A stretch of 64,000 bases of DNA from Deltaproteobacteria bacterium (GTDB taxonomy: Bacteria > SAR324 > XYD2-FULL-50-16): NCBI GenBank assembly GCA_018657625.1, contig JABHWU010000028.1:62001-126000 (forward strand), read 5' to 3'. The position numbers and the translations under genes were made by a program. The notes under the pieces are model-generated. The model worked only from the letters and a program-made list of their open reading frames with translations, made no database searches and was not told the DNA's origin. Below are positions 46,401 through 54,354 of the stretch, piece after piece (the first letter of the stretch is position 1; each line of letters opens with the position of its first letter).

Positions 46401-46717
46401 AAATGAAACACAGCGGTGAAATACCAATCATTGGTGTTAATACCTTTTTGCCCAAAGCGCATCAAAAAAGCCATTTTGAAAACATGAAAGTTCAGAGGGC
46501 AACACCGACTGATAAACAGAAACAACTCGATAATTTATTGGAATTTGAAGCAATCAATAAGGAAAATGCCGAAAAAGCCATGATTGCATTGAGGCAGGTG
46601 GCTTTAAAAAATGGTAACATTTTTGAAGAACTACTTAACACCGTGCAATATGTTTCTCTAGGGAGAATAACGAATCTCTTATATGAAATTGGTGGTAAGT
46701 ACAGAAGAAATATGTAA
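43460..46717 (+). CDS. icmF: Fused isobutyryl-CoA mutase IcmF
   Basis: B12-dependent mutase interconverting isobutyryl-CoA and n-butyryl-CoA, fused to its own G-protein chaperone. Order: B12-binding domain (D14-G-H16-D motif, then VSSYQGGH), MeaB-like GTPase with GTGGSGKSS near residue 203, then the mutase large domain. IcmF rather than methylmalonyl-CoA mutase is indicated by FTAGVFPFKR with FAGEGTPEQTNKRFHYL and by Gln in LKEDQGQNTCIF. I chose TTG at 43460, with GGAG seven bases upstream and the protein opening KKIRVVTATS as in relatives; GTG at 43418 is a longer alternative. Neighbours supply beta-oxidation of butyryl-CoA. Confidence 0.93.
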   Translation: MKKIRVVTATSLFDGHDASINIFRRLFQKQGFEVIHLGHNRSVLEVVDTAIEEDANAILVSSYQGGHNEYYTYVIDLLKEKKAEHILVFGGGGGVILPTEIKKLEAYGVARIYHADIGRQLGIHGIVDEIQQQITKKVALKNEIDDLRFIDIDSLNTGSVKKISKLISFSENYGDNPAFIECKKHIKVKSESQKQSLVLGITGTGGSGKSSITDELVNRFIKVSPDIHVAVLAVDPSKSATGGALLGDRIRMNSIYHDRVYMRSFATRDSSSELSAALEDAISILKAAAFDLIIVETSGIGQGDNLVTKISDYSLYVMTSEFGAPSQLDKIDMLDLADFIIVNKCRKPGSEDALREVIIRYIRNKELKFSKTSNRSLFALDLPILATEASEFNNPGINILFKGILDKIKDEHKAFTIDRTILNILPTAGHKDFNLIQEDSTHYLADIASTVDKYHALSAKNVTLADQCYALQKTVEMIESEADHYSTETLPTLKVILQNKIDQLDKKAKQFLDNWTECKNQYQQDKITYTVRNREVTVDTRLETISGSLIPKVALPPYQAWGELLRFYYKENLPGFFPFTAGVFPFKRTFEDPKRLFAGEGTPEQTNKRFHYLTEEETVHRLSVAFDGVSLYGENPSPSPDIFGKVGESGVSICSIENMKTLFKDFDLTAPTTSVSMTINGPAPIMLAIYFKAAVAQVEEKQGKKLDKQEQIEVFRKLRGTVQADILKEDQGQNTCIFSLDFALKMMGDVQSYFTRNQIKNYYTISISGYHIAEAGANPITQLAFTLANGFHYIEHYRNLGLKVDEFAENFSFFFSNGMEPEYSVIGRVARRIWAIVMKELYGADEKVQKLKYHIQTSGRSLHAQEIDFNDIRTTLQALMAFYDNCNSLHTNSYDEAVTTPTEASVRRSMAIQLILSKEYGLMKNENQNQGSYIIDELTDLVETAVLQEFRRLSHRGGVLGAMEKQYQRSKIQEESLFYEEMKHSGEIPIIGVNTFLPKAHQKSHFENMKVQRATPTDKQKQLDNLLEFEAINKENAEKAMIALRQVALKNGNIFEELLNTVQYVSLGRITNLLYEIGGKYRRNM

Positions 46718-46894
46718 TGAGAATATTGCTGGATTTCGAAAATAACTCTGGATCAAATTTTTTTTAAACCGATTGCTCAAAATATAAAATCCTGTATATC
46801 TTTCCTAAAACAATAGATTTTAATTAGCAATCATTTATTAATTAGCTTTATTTCCAAAAACGTTTATTCACCAAATATTAAAGAGGTTTATGGT

Positions 46895-48235
46895 ATGTTA
46901 GATCAAGCATTGAAAAATGTATCTGTCATTGGTGCGGCCGGAAAAATGGGAAGTGGAATATCCTTATTGCTGCTTCAGGAAATGACAAGATTAGAAATCG
47001 CGGACAATCCTGCCGGTAAAATTCCGGATGCTACTCTTAATTTAGTCGATCGTAACCAAAATGTTTTGAAAGGTTTGTTGAGTTATTTAAAACCTCAGAT
47101 GGTCCGGTATGCTGAAAAAAATATTGTGGCATTGAGAGCTAATCTTTCTTCCCGGACGGACCTGGTCGATAACGCTGAGATTATTGAAGAGTATGTCAAC
47201 AGAGCCTTGTTAATCGCAAATCCCACTTCTAACTCAAAAGATACTAAAGATTCAAAATTGATATTTGAAGCTGTGTTTGAAAAACTGGAACTAAAAGAGC
47301 AGGTTTTGTCAGGATTGGCTGATATCTGTTCTCCGGAAACACTGTTTTTCACCAATACATCATCGATTCCCATATCTGTGGTTGAAAAAGCTGCCAAACT
47401 GGAAGGTAGATTGATTGGATATCATTTTTATAACCCGCCGGCTGTTCAACGGTTAGTGGAAGTGATTACTTCACCAACAACACCGGATTCATTTAAAAAG
47501 CTCTCCGATGAAATAGGAAAACGGTTGAATAAAGTATTGGTACCTGCCAATGATATTGCTGGATTTATCGGTAATGGTCATTTTATTAGAGATGGTTTAT
47601 ATGGTATCAACCAAATGGAAAAATTGTCCGGAGAACTGGGGCAGGATAAATCTGTACTAATTATTAATAAAGTAACCCAGGATTTTATGATCAGGCCCAT
47701 GGGAATTTTCCAATTAATAGATTATGTAGGCCTGGATGTTGTTCAAATGATTCTGGAAACAATGGATCGGTATATAGAAAATGAAACACTTAACAGTCAA
47801 TTTATTCAGGATATGCTTCAGGCAGGTATTTTCGGTGGACAATTTAGTGATGGGTCTCAAAAAGATGGATTTTTTCAATACCAGAAAAATTTTCCTGTGA
47901 GTGTTTTTGATTTGAATCGCAAAACCTATGTTCCAATTTCCGAATCACTAAACAGCGAATGTGACAAATACTTAGGTGAATTAGCTCCGGAGTTTTTACC
48001 CTGGAAAGTACTTTCCAGAGATCGGAATAAGGACAAAAAAATGAAGGCTTATTTTACAACTCTGTTTCAGCAGAATTCAAAAGGTGCTGAACTTGCTAAA
48101 GCTTATCTGATGAACTCACGTAAAATCTCTGAAAACCTTGTTGAAGGTGGTATTGCTGAGTCAGCCGAAGATGTATCTAAAGTGTTGAGCAATGGTTTTT
48201 ATCATCTTTACGGACCTGAAAATTCACTATTCTAG
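46895..48235 (+). CDS. 3-hydroxyacyl-CoA dehydrogenase
   Basis: NAD-dependent oxidation of 3-hydroxyacyl-CoA. The N-terminal Rossmann motif is SVIGAAGKMGSGISLLLL (residues 10-27). The family segment FFTNTSSIPISVVEKAA leads to the catalytic His in GYHFYNPPAVQRLVEVI. NDIAGFIGNGHFIRDGL and IRPMGIFQLIDYVGLDVVQM belong to the C-terminal domain. At 446 residues it is longer than the usual 280-300 because of an extended C-terminal part, but it is not fused to a hydratase. AGAGG precedes the ATG. The thiolase gene follows after 10 bp. Confidence 0.88.
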   Translation: MLDQALKNVSVIGAAGKMGSGISLLLLQEMTRLEIADNPAGKIPDATLNLVDRNQNVLKGLLSYLKPQMVRYAEKNIVALRANLSSRTDLVDNAEIIEEYVNRALLIANPTSNSKDTKDSKLIFEAVFEKLELKEQVLSGLADICSPETLFFTNTSSIPISVVEKAAKLEGRLIGYHFYNPPAVQRLVEVITSPTTPDSFKKLSDEIGKRLNKVLVPANDIAGFIGNGHFIRDGLYGINQMEKLSGELGQDKSVLIINKVTQDFMIRPMGIFQLIDYVGLDVVQMILETMDRYIENETLNSQFIQDMLQAGIFGGQFSDGSQKDGFFQYQKNFPVSVFDLNRKTYVPISESLNSECDKYLGELAPEFLPWKVLSRDRNKDKKMKAYFTTLFQQNSKGAELAKAYLMNSRKISENLVEGGIAESAEDVSKVLSNGFYHLYGPENSLF

Positions 48236-48245
48236 GAGATTAACA

Positions 48246-49484
48246 ATGAAAGCACTCAGAAAAAAAGTATATGTAGCTGCCGGATATAATACCATGTTTT
48301 TTGGTCCCGGGCGAAAAGAGTTTCATCCTAAAAAACCCATGCGAGCATTTGAAGATTATCTAAATGAAACCTTCCAGGGGACCTGTGATCAATTGGTGAA
48401 TACAGATTTTGATGAAGGTGTCTTCACTAATTTTGCTGCCATGCGCTTCATTCGACAAGGGAATTTACCTGGGTTTTTGCCATACCTATCAAAATCTTTA
48501 AAGGGAAAGTCCTGTACCCGTGTTGAGGGTGCCTGCGGATCAGGCGGGCTGGGCATTGCTGCTGCGGTTAAAACGATTCTTTCAGAGCTGGCGGATAGTG
48601 TGTTGGTGGTTGGAGGAGAAATCCAAAACAGTATGAAGTCAGTTTATGGTGCTGATGTACTAAGTGCGGCTGGATACTATAAAGGTGATCGTAAAGATGG
48701 CCATGCCTATTTTTTTCCGGGCGTTTTTTCTGATCGTGCCGGGACTTATGGCAGTGTCTATGATAAAGATCTGATGCGGCAAGGTATGGCTAAATGGTAC
48801 GAATTAGCAGTAACAAGTTCCCGCAAAAATCCTAAATCTCAAGAGCATCATAATAGCGTAGAAGATCTTTTTGGACTGGGTATGACCCCTCCTAATGGTA
48901 AAATTTTTATGGATCATTTGAATCTTTTTGATTGTTCTAAAGTGTCTGATGGTGCTTCTTCACTGGTTGTAGCCAGTGAAGAAGGATTAAAAAAACTAGG
49001 TGTTGAACTAGAAGATGCTATTGAAATTTCTGGTTTTGCCAGTGCCGAAGGTGACATCACTGAAAAACCTGCAGATCCTACTGTGTTGGATATAACTAAA
49101 ATTGCGGCGGAAAAAGCCTTGTTGATGGCTGGTATCACGATCAGTGATTTGGCGATGCTTGAATTACATGACTGTTTTTCAATAGCAGCACTGATCGCTC
49201 TGGAAACTATTGGTTTTGCTAAGAAAGGTAAAGGTGCTGAATTTTTATTGGAAGGAAACACCAAGGTTTCCGGTAAAATCCCCACGAATATGTCCGGTGG
49301 GTTATGTGGTTTTGGACATCCGGTTGGTGTCTCCGGTGTTCGTCAAATGGTTGATTTACTGCATCAGCTCACTGACAAAGCAGAACAACAGGTAGCTTAT
49401 AAAAATCCATTTGGTATGATGGTTTGCATGGGTGGTGATGATAAAACCGTATCCGTATTTGTGACCAGGAAAAATCAATCCTAA
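48246..49484 (+). CDS. Thiolase family acyltransferase (acetyl-CoA acetyltransferase-like)
   Basis: Cleaves 3-ketoacyl-CoA with CoA. The nucleophile is Cys97 in RVEGACGSGGLGIAAA. MSGGLCGFGHPVGVSGVRQ holds the catalytic His, and the C-terminal FGMMVCMGGDDKTVSVFV is near the second Cys region. The sequence is of the SCPx/lipid-transfer thiolase branch, whose substrate is harder to predict than for classical PhaA/FadA. The start is ATG 48246 with AGGAGA seven bases upstream. An upstream in-frame start at 48192 lies inside the preceding gene and is less likely. Confidence 0.88.
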   Translation: MKALRKKVYVAAGYNTMFFGPGRKEFHPKKPMRAFEDYLNETFQGTCDQLVNTDFDEGVFTNFAAMRFIRQGNLPGFLPYLSKSLKGKSCTRVEGACGSGGLGIAAAVKTILSELADSVLVVGGEIQNSMKSVYGADVLSAAGYYKGDRKDGHAYFFPGVFSDRAGTYGSVYDKDLMRQGMAKWYELAVTSSRKNPKSQEHHNSVEDLFGLGMTPPNGKIFMDHLNLFDCSKVSDGASSLVVASEEGLKKLGVELEDAIEISGFASAEGDITEKPADPTVLDITKIAAEKALLMAGITISDLAMLELHDCFSIAALIALETIGFAKKGKGAEFLLEGNTKVSGKIPTNMSGGLCGFGHPVGVSGVRQMVDLLHQLTDKAEQQVAYKNPFGMMVCMGGDDKTVSVFVTRKNQS

Positions 49485-49490
49485 ATGATA

Positions 49491-49518
49491 AGTGGTGACT
49501 GTCATTTGAGTCACCACT
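49491..49518. promoter_or_regulatory. 9-bp inverted repeat between thiolase and XRE-cupin genes
   Basis: AGTGGTGAC and GTCACCACT pair perfectly around a 10-nt loop, six bases after the thiolase stop and 28 bases before the regulator's ATG. No U run follows. It may be an mRNA hairpin or an operator for the adjacent regulator. Confidence 0.6.
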
Positions 49519-49546
49519 GATGTCATTTTCAATTACCGGGAGGACT

Positions 49547-50089
49547 ATGTCTAAAAAAAAGACCACTTCTGTGGGAAAAAAAATCAAAAAGGCCAGAAAA
49601 GAGAAAGATTTATCTCGCGATATGATCGCCAATGAAACCGGGTGCTCAGTTGATTTACTAAAGAAAATTGAATCGGGAAAACAGATACCACCAGTGGGGA
49701 CCTTGTTGCAGATCGCCAAAGCACTGGATCTGGATTCCAGTTTTTTTTTAAAGGAGAATGATTCAATAACGGAAAGCCGGGTCGAAGCTTTTACGAAACG
49801 GACTGAAAATTATGCCTATAAAACGTTAACCCCCGGTGCTGAAAAGAAGCATTTAAAGGCGTTTCGGGTGAACATAGAACCGCTGTCAGTACACACTGGT
49901 GTTGGTTATATGCATGAAGGTGAAGAGTTTGTGTATGTGATTACCGGGAAGGTGGAAATCAAAGTCGGTGATCATGTGAATAAGTTGAAAAAAGGAGATT
50001 CGTTACATTTTAATTCCAGTATCAAACATCAGTTAACCAATATTGGGAAATCCAAAGCTAAATTGTTGGTTACCATTTACTCTCCTTAA
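49547..50089 (+). CDS. XRE-family regulator with cupin domain
   Basis: A 180-residue protein. An N-terminal helix-turn-helix of the Cro/XRE type (KKIKKARKEKDLSRDMIANE through CSVDLLKKIESGKQIPP) is followed by a cupin_2 barrel (VGYMHEGEEFVYVITGKVEI, KKGDSLHFNSSIKHQLTN). This class usually senses a small ligand and controls adjacent metabolic genes, so control of this acyl-CoA cluster is a fair inference. The ATG at 49547 has GGGAGG seven bases upstream; an ATG at 49520 lacks a site. It is located between the thiolase and acyl-CoA dehydrogenase genes. Confidence 0.9.
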   Translation: MSKKKTTSVGKKIKKARKEKDLSRDMIANETGCSVDLLKKIESGKQIPPVGTLLQIAKALDLDSSFFLKENDSITESRVEAFTKRTENYAYKTLTPGAEKKHLKAFRVNIEPLSVHTGVGYMHEGEEFVYVITGKVEIKVGDHVNKLKKGDSLHFNSSIKHQLTNIGKSKAKLLVTIYSP

Positions 50090-50118
50090 TCGCTAAACTT
50101 TGATCACCGGAGTATCTA

Positions 50119-51273
50119 ATGAGCTTTAAACTAACAGAAGAACAATTAATGATCCAAAGTATGGCCAGGGAGTTTGCCCGGAAACATGTGGCTAAAAATG
50201 CAGATAAAGCTGATAAAGAAAAATATTTTCCGATTGAAAATTTTAAGATGATGGGTGAGCTGGGATTAATGGGAATGATGGTTCCACCGGAATATGGCGG
50301 AGGGGGTGCTGACATGATGGGATATATTCTGGCTTTGTCAGAAATTGCCTATTCCTGTGCCGCCACAGCAGTCGTTATGTCCGTTCATAATTCAATCGTT
50401 TGTGAAAGTATTTTAAATTTTGGAAATGAAGATCAGAAACAAAAATTTCTACCCCTTTTATCTGGGGCTCAAATTATCGGTGCCTTTGCTTTAACCGAAC
50501 CGCATGCTGGATCTGATCCGGTTGCACAGTCAACGTCAGCTGTGAAAGAGGGAAAATTTTATGTCATTAATGGTAACAAACGATTTATAACTTCCGGTAA
50601 AAATGGTGGTCTGGTTATCGTTACTGCGAAAACCAGTCCGGAAGACAAACATAAGGGAATTAGTGCCTTTATTGTTGAAAAGGGAACCCCCGGATTGGAA
50701 GTGGGTAACATTGAAAATAAAATGGGATTGTGTGGTTCTGACACAAGCGATCTGCTATTTGATAACTGTAAGGTTCCAGTTGAAAATCTGTTAGGGAATG
50801 AAGGTGATGGTTTTAAGATTGCCATGACATGCCTGGATTGTGGTAGAATTGGTATTGCCGCCCAATCAGTCGGTGTGGCCCAGGCAGCTTTGGATGCTGC
50901 CATTGAATATAGCAAACAACGGGAACAATTTGGGCGGAAAATCAGTAAATTTCAGGGCCTACGCTGGATGATTGCCGATATGGCTACGGAACTGGAAGCG
51001 GCTAAACAGCTGATGTATTCAGCGGTTACTATGAAAGAAAGAGGAGAAAAGTATACCAAACAAGCTTCTATGGCCAAACTATATGCCTCAGAAATGGTAA
51101 ACCGGGTCACCGCTAAAGCCATCCAGATTCATGGTGGATACGGATTTAGTAAAGAATATCCTGTTGAGAGATATTACCGTGATGCCAGAGTATTTACCAT
51201 TTATGAGGGAACCTCTGAGATCCAGCGAATTGTTATATCCAATAGCGTTTTACAGGATAAACGAGCACTTTGA
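50119..51273 (+). CDS. Short-chain acyl-CoA dehydrogenase
   Basis: FAD enzyme making the 2,3-double bond of acyl-CoA and passing electrons to ETF. Motifs are AFALTEPHAGSDPVAQSTSA, FITSGKNGGLVIVTAKT, the REQFGRKISKFQGLRWMIAD segment and QIHGGYGFSKEYPVERYYRD, with the catalytic-base Glu in YEGTSEIQRIVI. At 384 residues it is typical for butyryl-type enzymes. CGGAG precedes the ATG. It is the last gene of the acyl-CoA cluster and would oxidise the butyryl-CoA made by IcmF. No ETF genes are in the window. Confidence 0.94.
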   Translation: MSFKLTEEQLMIQSMAREFARKHVAKNADKADKEKYFPIENFKMMGELGLMGMMVPPEYGGGGADMMGYILALSEIAYSCAATAVVMSVHNSIVCESILNFGNEDQKQKFLPLLSGAQIIGAFALTEPHAGSDPVAQSTSAVKEGKFYVINGNKRFITSGKNGGLVIVTAKTSPEDKHKGISAFIVEKGTPGLEVGNIENKMGLCGSDTSDLLFDNCKVPVENLLGNEGDGFKIAMTCLDCGRIGIAAQSVGVAQAALDAAIEYSKQREQFGRKISKFQGLRWMIADMATELEAAKQLMYSAVTMKERGEKYTKQASMAKLYASEMVNRVTAKAIQIHGGYGFSKEYPVERYYRDARVFTIYEGTSEIQRIVISNSVLQDKRAL

Positions 51274-51283
51274 TATTCATTAG

Positions 51284-51317
51284 GGCGCCAGATTGTTGTG
51301 AAAAACTGTCTGGCACC
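51284..51317 (+). terminator. Hairpin after acyl-CoA dehydrogenase gene
   Basis: GGCGCCAGA and TCTGGCACC (one mismatch) flank a 16-nt loop, ten bases after the stop. The tail TTCAAAATC is a weak U run. It may act with the better terminator at 51591. Confidence 0.45.
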
Positions 51318-51342
51318 TTCAAAATCAACATATTTTAACCGG

Positions 51343-51561
51343 CATGCTGATACCTAACTACAGCAAGTTGCATTGGACACTGAACATAGTCGAAGTGTCT
51401 TCGAAAAGTACCCCTTAGACTTCTCTCAAGAAACTATTGAAGAAGTAAAATTTGATACCATGCACTGAGTTTGCGATTCTCTAAGCAAAGAACGAGGTAC
51501 TGTCAAAAACACTTCGACTTCGCTCAGTGAACAGAACCTTGTTGAAGTATCAGATATGCTT
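51343..51561. repeat. Long imperfect inverted-repeat element
   Basis: CACTGAACATAGTCGAAGTG (about 51378-51397) is inverted at CACTTCGACTTCGCTCAGTG (51510-51529). The pairing continues outward (TGATACC...CAGCAAG against CTTGTTGAAGTATCA) and partly inward. It is about 220 bp with no coding capacity. This is a second repeat family, distinct from the GTCATYTCGA elements. Confidence 0.7.
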
Positions 51562-51590
51562 CATTCGTTGCTTAAAGTAATCTCTTTTAC

Positions 51591-51623
51591 AATATTGAAC
51601 TGAACAGTTACAATATTTTTTTT
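51591..51623 (+). terminator. Intrinsic terminator of the acyl-CoA cluster
   Basis: AATATTGAACTG, loop AA, CAGTTACAATATT (one bulged A) is followed by a run of eight T. It is rightward and sits just before the convergent GST stop. It is the most canonical terminator I see in the window. Confidence 0.7.
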
Positions 51624-51642
51624 ACAAAAATAAAATCAGGTT

Positions 51643-52338
51643 CTAGGTTGCTGCACAAACTTTTGCTCCTTTTTGAGCTGCGGGACGGGTACTACAACGT
51701 TCATGCCATTGATTTACTTTAGGGAAATCATTTATTTTTAAATACTCTTTTGCATCGTATCCCCAGTCTAGGCAACCTACCCATGGAAATGTTGCCATAT
51801 CTGCAATAGTATATTCATTTCCAACAATATTGGATTGTTGATCAAGTCTTTCTTCCAAAACACCTAATAGTCTCCTAACCTCCTTAGTATAACGTTTTAT
51901 GGGGTAGGGATGATCACAGCTTTCTGCTGCAAATTTGTAAAAGTGCCCAAATTGGCCAAACATGGGGCCAATACCACCCATTTGAAAAAAGAGCCATTGT
52001 AAACACTCTAATCTGGCAGTCGGATTTTCTGGAATAAATTTACCTGTTTTTTCCGCCAGATAAAGTAATATCGCACCGGATTCCATAATGGCAATTCCTT
52101 TCCCATCCGGGCCATTAGGTTCCCATATCGATGGAATTTTTGAATTAGGGTTTAAAAATTTATAGGCATCAGAAAACTGTTCATTGGACATGATGTCAAT
52201 GCGATGCGCTTCATAATCAATTTCCATTTCCTCCAGGGCGATACTGACTTTGCGGCCATTAGGAGTCGGCAGGGAAAAAAGTTGAATAATAGCTGAGTTC
52301 TTTATTGGATATTTCTCAGTGAAAAAAGGATCAGACAT
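51643..52338 (-). CDS. Glutathione S-transferase family protein (YfcG/YghU-like)
   Basis: The N-terminal thioredoxin-fold half has IIQLFSLPTPNGRKVSIALEEME with the TPNG(R/K) turn seen in the YfcG/YghU group, then NPNSKIPSIWE and the GSH-gamma-Glu site ES-GAI (MESGAILLYLAEKTG). The all-helical C-terminal half has FQMGGIGPMFGQFGHFYKFA and YTIADMATFPWVG. At 231 residues it is normal. These proteins reduce disulfides with glutathione; the substrate is unknown. AGGAG precedes the ATG. Confidence 0.88.
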   Translation of the reverse strand: MSDPFFTEKYPIKNSAIIQLFSLPTPNGRKVSIALEEMEIDYEAHRIDIMSNEQFSDAYKFLNPNSKIPSIWEPNGPDGKGIAIMESGAILLYLAEKTGKFIPENPTARLECLQWLFFQMGGIGPMFGQFGHFYKFAAESCDHPYPIKRYTKEVRRLLGVLEERLDQQSNIVGNEYTIADMATFPWVGCLDWGYDAKEYLKINDFPKVNQWHERCSTRPAAQKGAKVCAAT

Positions 52339-52407
52339 TTGATTCTCCTGTCTTTAATTTGCAATAATACTTATTCAAAAACACTCTAATTTTAATTCGA
52401 ATTTTAT

Positions 52408-53250
52408 TTATATTCTGGCACTTTCAATCCGGGTTAAAAAGATACCTTTACAACCCAAGTCAGCTAATTCATCCATGATATAATTCGCTTCTTTCTTTTG
52501 AATCATGGCTTTTACTGCAAACCAATTTTTATCCTGTAAAGTGGAAATTGTCGGCGATTCAATACCGGGTGTTAGCAGACATGCCTGGTCCAGTATTTCT
52601 TTAGGAGCATCATATTCCACCATCATGTACTTTAAAGCCACCAGATATCCCTGGATGCGTTTTTTCAGGCGTTGTACTTCGATGGTTTCTGCTCTACCCG
52701 GACGGGCGAGTAATGCGGCATTAGAGTGAAATAAAGGTTCCCCTATAATCCGCAAACCTGATTGCTTCAAAGTGCTTCCTGTTTCGACAACATCAACCAC
52801 AGCATCTGCAACACCTAGATTAACTGAGATTTCCACAGCCCCTTCCAATGGAATAATCTTCATAGCGTCCTGTTTAAAAAAACGACGGGTGATCCCACCA
52901 AAACTGGTCGCTATTCTTTTATCTTTCAATTCATCCAGTTCCTTGATGGCAGAATCATTTGGAATAGCGGCGCATAATCTGCTGTGTCCATAATGTAAAT
53001 CAAGTATTTTTTCTGCAGGACTATTGATATCAGCACAAAAATCCATCCCGGTGATACCACAATCGATAATCCCTTCACCTAAATACATGGGAATATCGCT
53101 CGGTCGCAGAAAGTAAAATTCGGTGTTATTTGCGGTATCAATGCATGATAAGGATTTTCTTGATTTTCTTGCTTTATACCCACACGCTTTCAAAAGTTCG
53201 ATTGTGGGATCAAATAATTGCCCTTTGTTGGGCAGTGCCATTTTAATCAT
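52408..53250 (-). CDS. hisG: ATP phosphoribosyltransferase (long form)
   Basis: First step of histidine synthesis, joining ATP and PRPP. Catalytic domains show IKMALPNKGQLFDPTIELL, GEGIIDCGITGMDF and the PRPP loop region GVADAVVDVVETGSTLKQSGL. A C-terminal regulatory domain (about 210-280: ESPTISTLQDKNWFAVKAMI) makes it the long, HisZ-independent form subject to histidine feedback. At 280 residues it is full length. Its ATG overlaps the hisE stop by four bases (ATGA). Confidence 0.95.
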   Translation of the reverse strand: MIKMALPNKGQLFDPTIELLKACGYKARKSRKSLSCIDTANNTEFYFLRPSDIPMYLGEGIIDCGITGMDFCADINSPAEKILDLHYGHSRLCAAIPNDSAIKELDELKDKRIATSFGGITRRFFKQDAMKIIPLEGAVEISVNLGVADAVVDVVETGSTLKQSGLRIIGEPLFHSNAALLARPGRAETIEVQRLKKRIQGYLVALKYMMVEYDAPKEILDQACLLTPGIESPTISTLQDKNWFAVKAMIQKKEANYIMDELADLGCKGIFLTRIESARI

Positions 53251-53507
53251 AATGTTTTATAAACCTCTTCCAGGGAGATATCTTTTTCCGCCATCATACA
53301 GGCAACATAATAAAGGAGTTGTGAAAGTTCTTCCGCGGTCTCTTTTTTGGATTCAAACCGGGCAGCCATCCAACTTTCAGCGGCTTCTTCCACCAGCTTT
53401 TTCCCGATACCATGCGCACCTTTCTTAAATAACTCGGTGGTTGATTTACCGGATGGCATTTGCTGTTTTCGTTCAATGACGAGTTTGTATATCTCTTCGA
53501 AAGTCAT
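53247..53507 (-). CDS. hisE: Phosphoribosyl-ATP pyrophosphatase
   Basis: Second step of histidine synthesis. The 86-residue stand-alone HisE is of the MazG-like all-helical fold: GIGKKLVEEAAESWMAARF and KETAEELSQLLYYVACMMAE carry the Mg-binding acidic residues. HisI is not fused and not in the window. It is translationally coupled to hisG. Confidence 0.92.
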   Translation of the reverse strand: MTFEEIYKLVIERKQQMPSGKSTTELFKKGAHGIGKKLVEEAAESWMAARFESKKETAEELSQLLYYVACMMAEKDISLEEVYKTL

Positions 53508-53914
53508 ATTTTTGAAGGGTTATATCGGGTTGTGTGTTTGATCATAAGAATCTGTCTCACCTAACTTTTATCTACCTTGATAAAGCTTTAACAGGGATTG
53601 GTGCGCTGATACTTTTGGATGATTCAGTGAGTAGTTTTTAAAAATTGAATTTAATAAAATCATGTCAATAAATTTATGACATGTCTGAGAATACTGAAAC
53701 CGAAGAAAATAGGCAATCATAAGATTAGCACCTTATGTTTTCTGACGGCCTTTATTCAAAAAATTCTCTTTTCCTCTTGCACATTGTATCTTTTTTTAAG
53801 AAAGTTTTGTTATATTTTAATAATTTCGATACATCAAAATAAGAATAATCCGCTTCGAATAAACAAAAATATTGAATTCTAAATGATTAATATTTATTTT
53901 ATTCTTAGTACATC
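53508..53914. other. Intergenic stretch, no gene seen
   Basis: About 400 bp of AT-rich sequence between hisE and the transposase relic. A 68-codon rightward frame at 53676-53882 has no recognisable family or ribosome binding site, and I do not call it. Confidence 0.5.
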
Positions 53915-54235
53915 CTATGTAGGAATAAAACAATAAATCAAATGCTTTTTTCGATTGTTCTCAAGATGTTTGTTACCAATTGATTCACCTTTTTGAGTTG
54001 GCAGAACACTGCTTTTTTTGACAAATTGCCTATTATATTGAATTCGTTTTAGAGCACTCAGTTTTTCTTCATTGAAAAGTCTAAATTCCAATGCTAGCAA
54101 GTTGTCCTTCTTTATGGTTTGCTGAAGACAACCTATGTTATTCCAGCAGTAGTCTTCTGGTTTTTTCACAATATCGTCACGAATCGAGTATTGAGAAAAA
54201 GCTATCAAACCAATAGGTGTTAATTGCACCCCCAA
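53915..54235 (-). pseudogene. Possible C-terminal relic of a Y1 (REP-associated) transposase
   Basis: 106 residues from a TTG; the frame is open only to about 54278. The segment IVKKPEDYCWNNIG resembles the conserved end of IS200/REP-associated tyrosine transposases (the 'KPEDYxWSS' region). KLSALKRIQYNRQFV and PTQKGESIGNKHLENNRKKH resemble the following C-terminal part of one subfamily. The catalytic HUH and Tyr region is absent, so it would be an inactive fragment. Recognition is by eye and modest. Confidence 0.4.
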
Positions 54236-54290
54236 ATGTGTAATTAGGTCTTTCAGTGGAAATCGGGGATAAATCTGTTAAGAGCAAAGC

Positions 54291-54307
54291 AAAAAAGATA
54301 CTTTTTT
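54291..54307 (-). terminator. Weak AT hairpin after the murein-peptide operon
   Basis: AAAAAAG-ATA-CTTTTTT lies 48 bases past the dppA stop in the leftward direction. The stem is all A/T plus one G-C, so it is a weak terminator at best. Confidence 0.25.
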
Positions 54308-54354
54308 ATTGCGATAATTCATAAGAAACCAGAATGATAACTGAAAAGAATCAA

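Noticed and set aside
53676..53882. 68-codon rightward frame in the hisE/transposase-relic gap
   Set aside because: AT-rich, no ribosome binding site, no recognisable motif.
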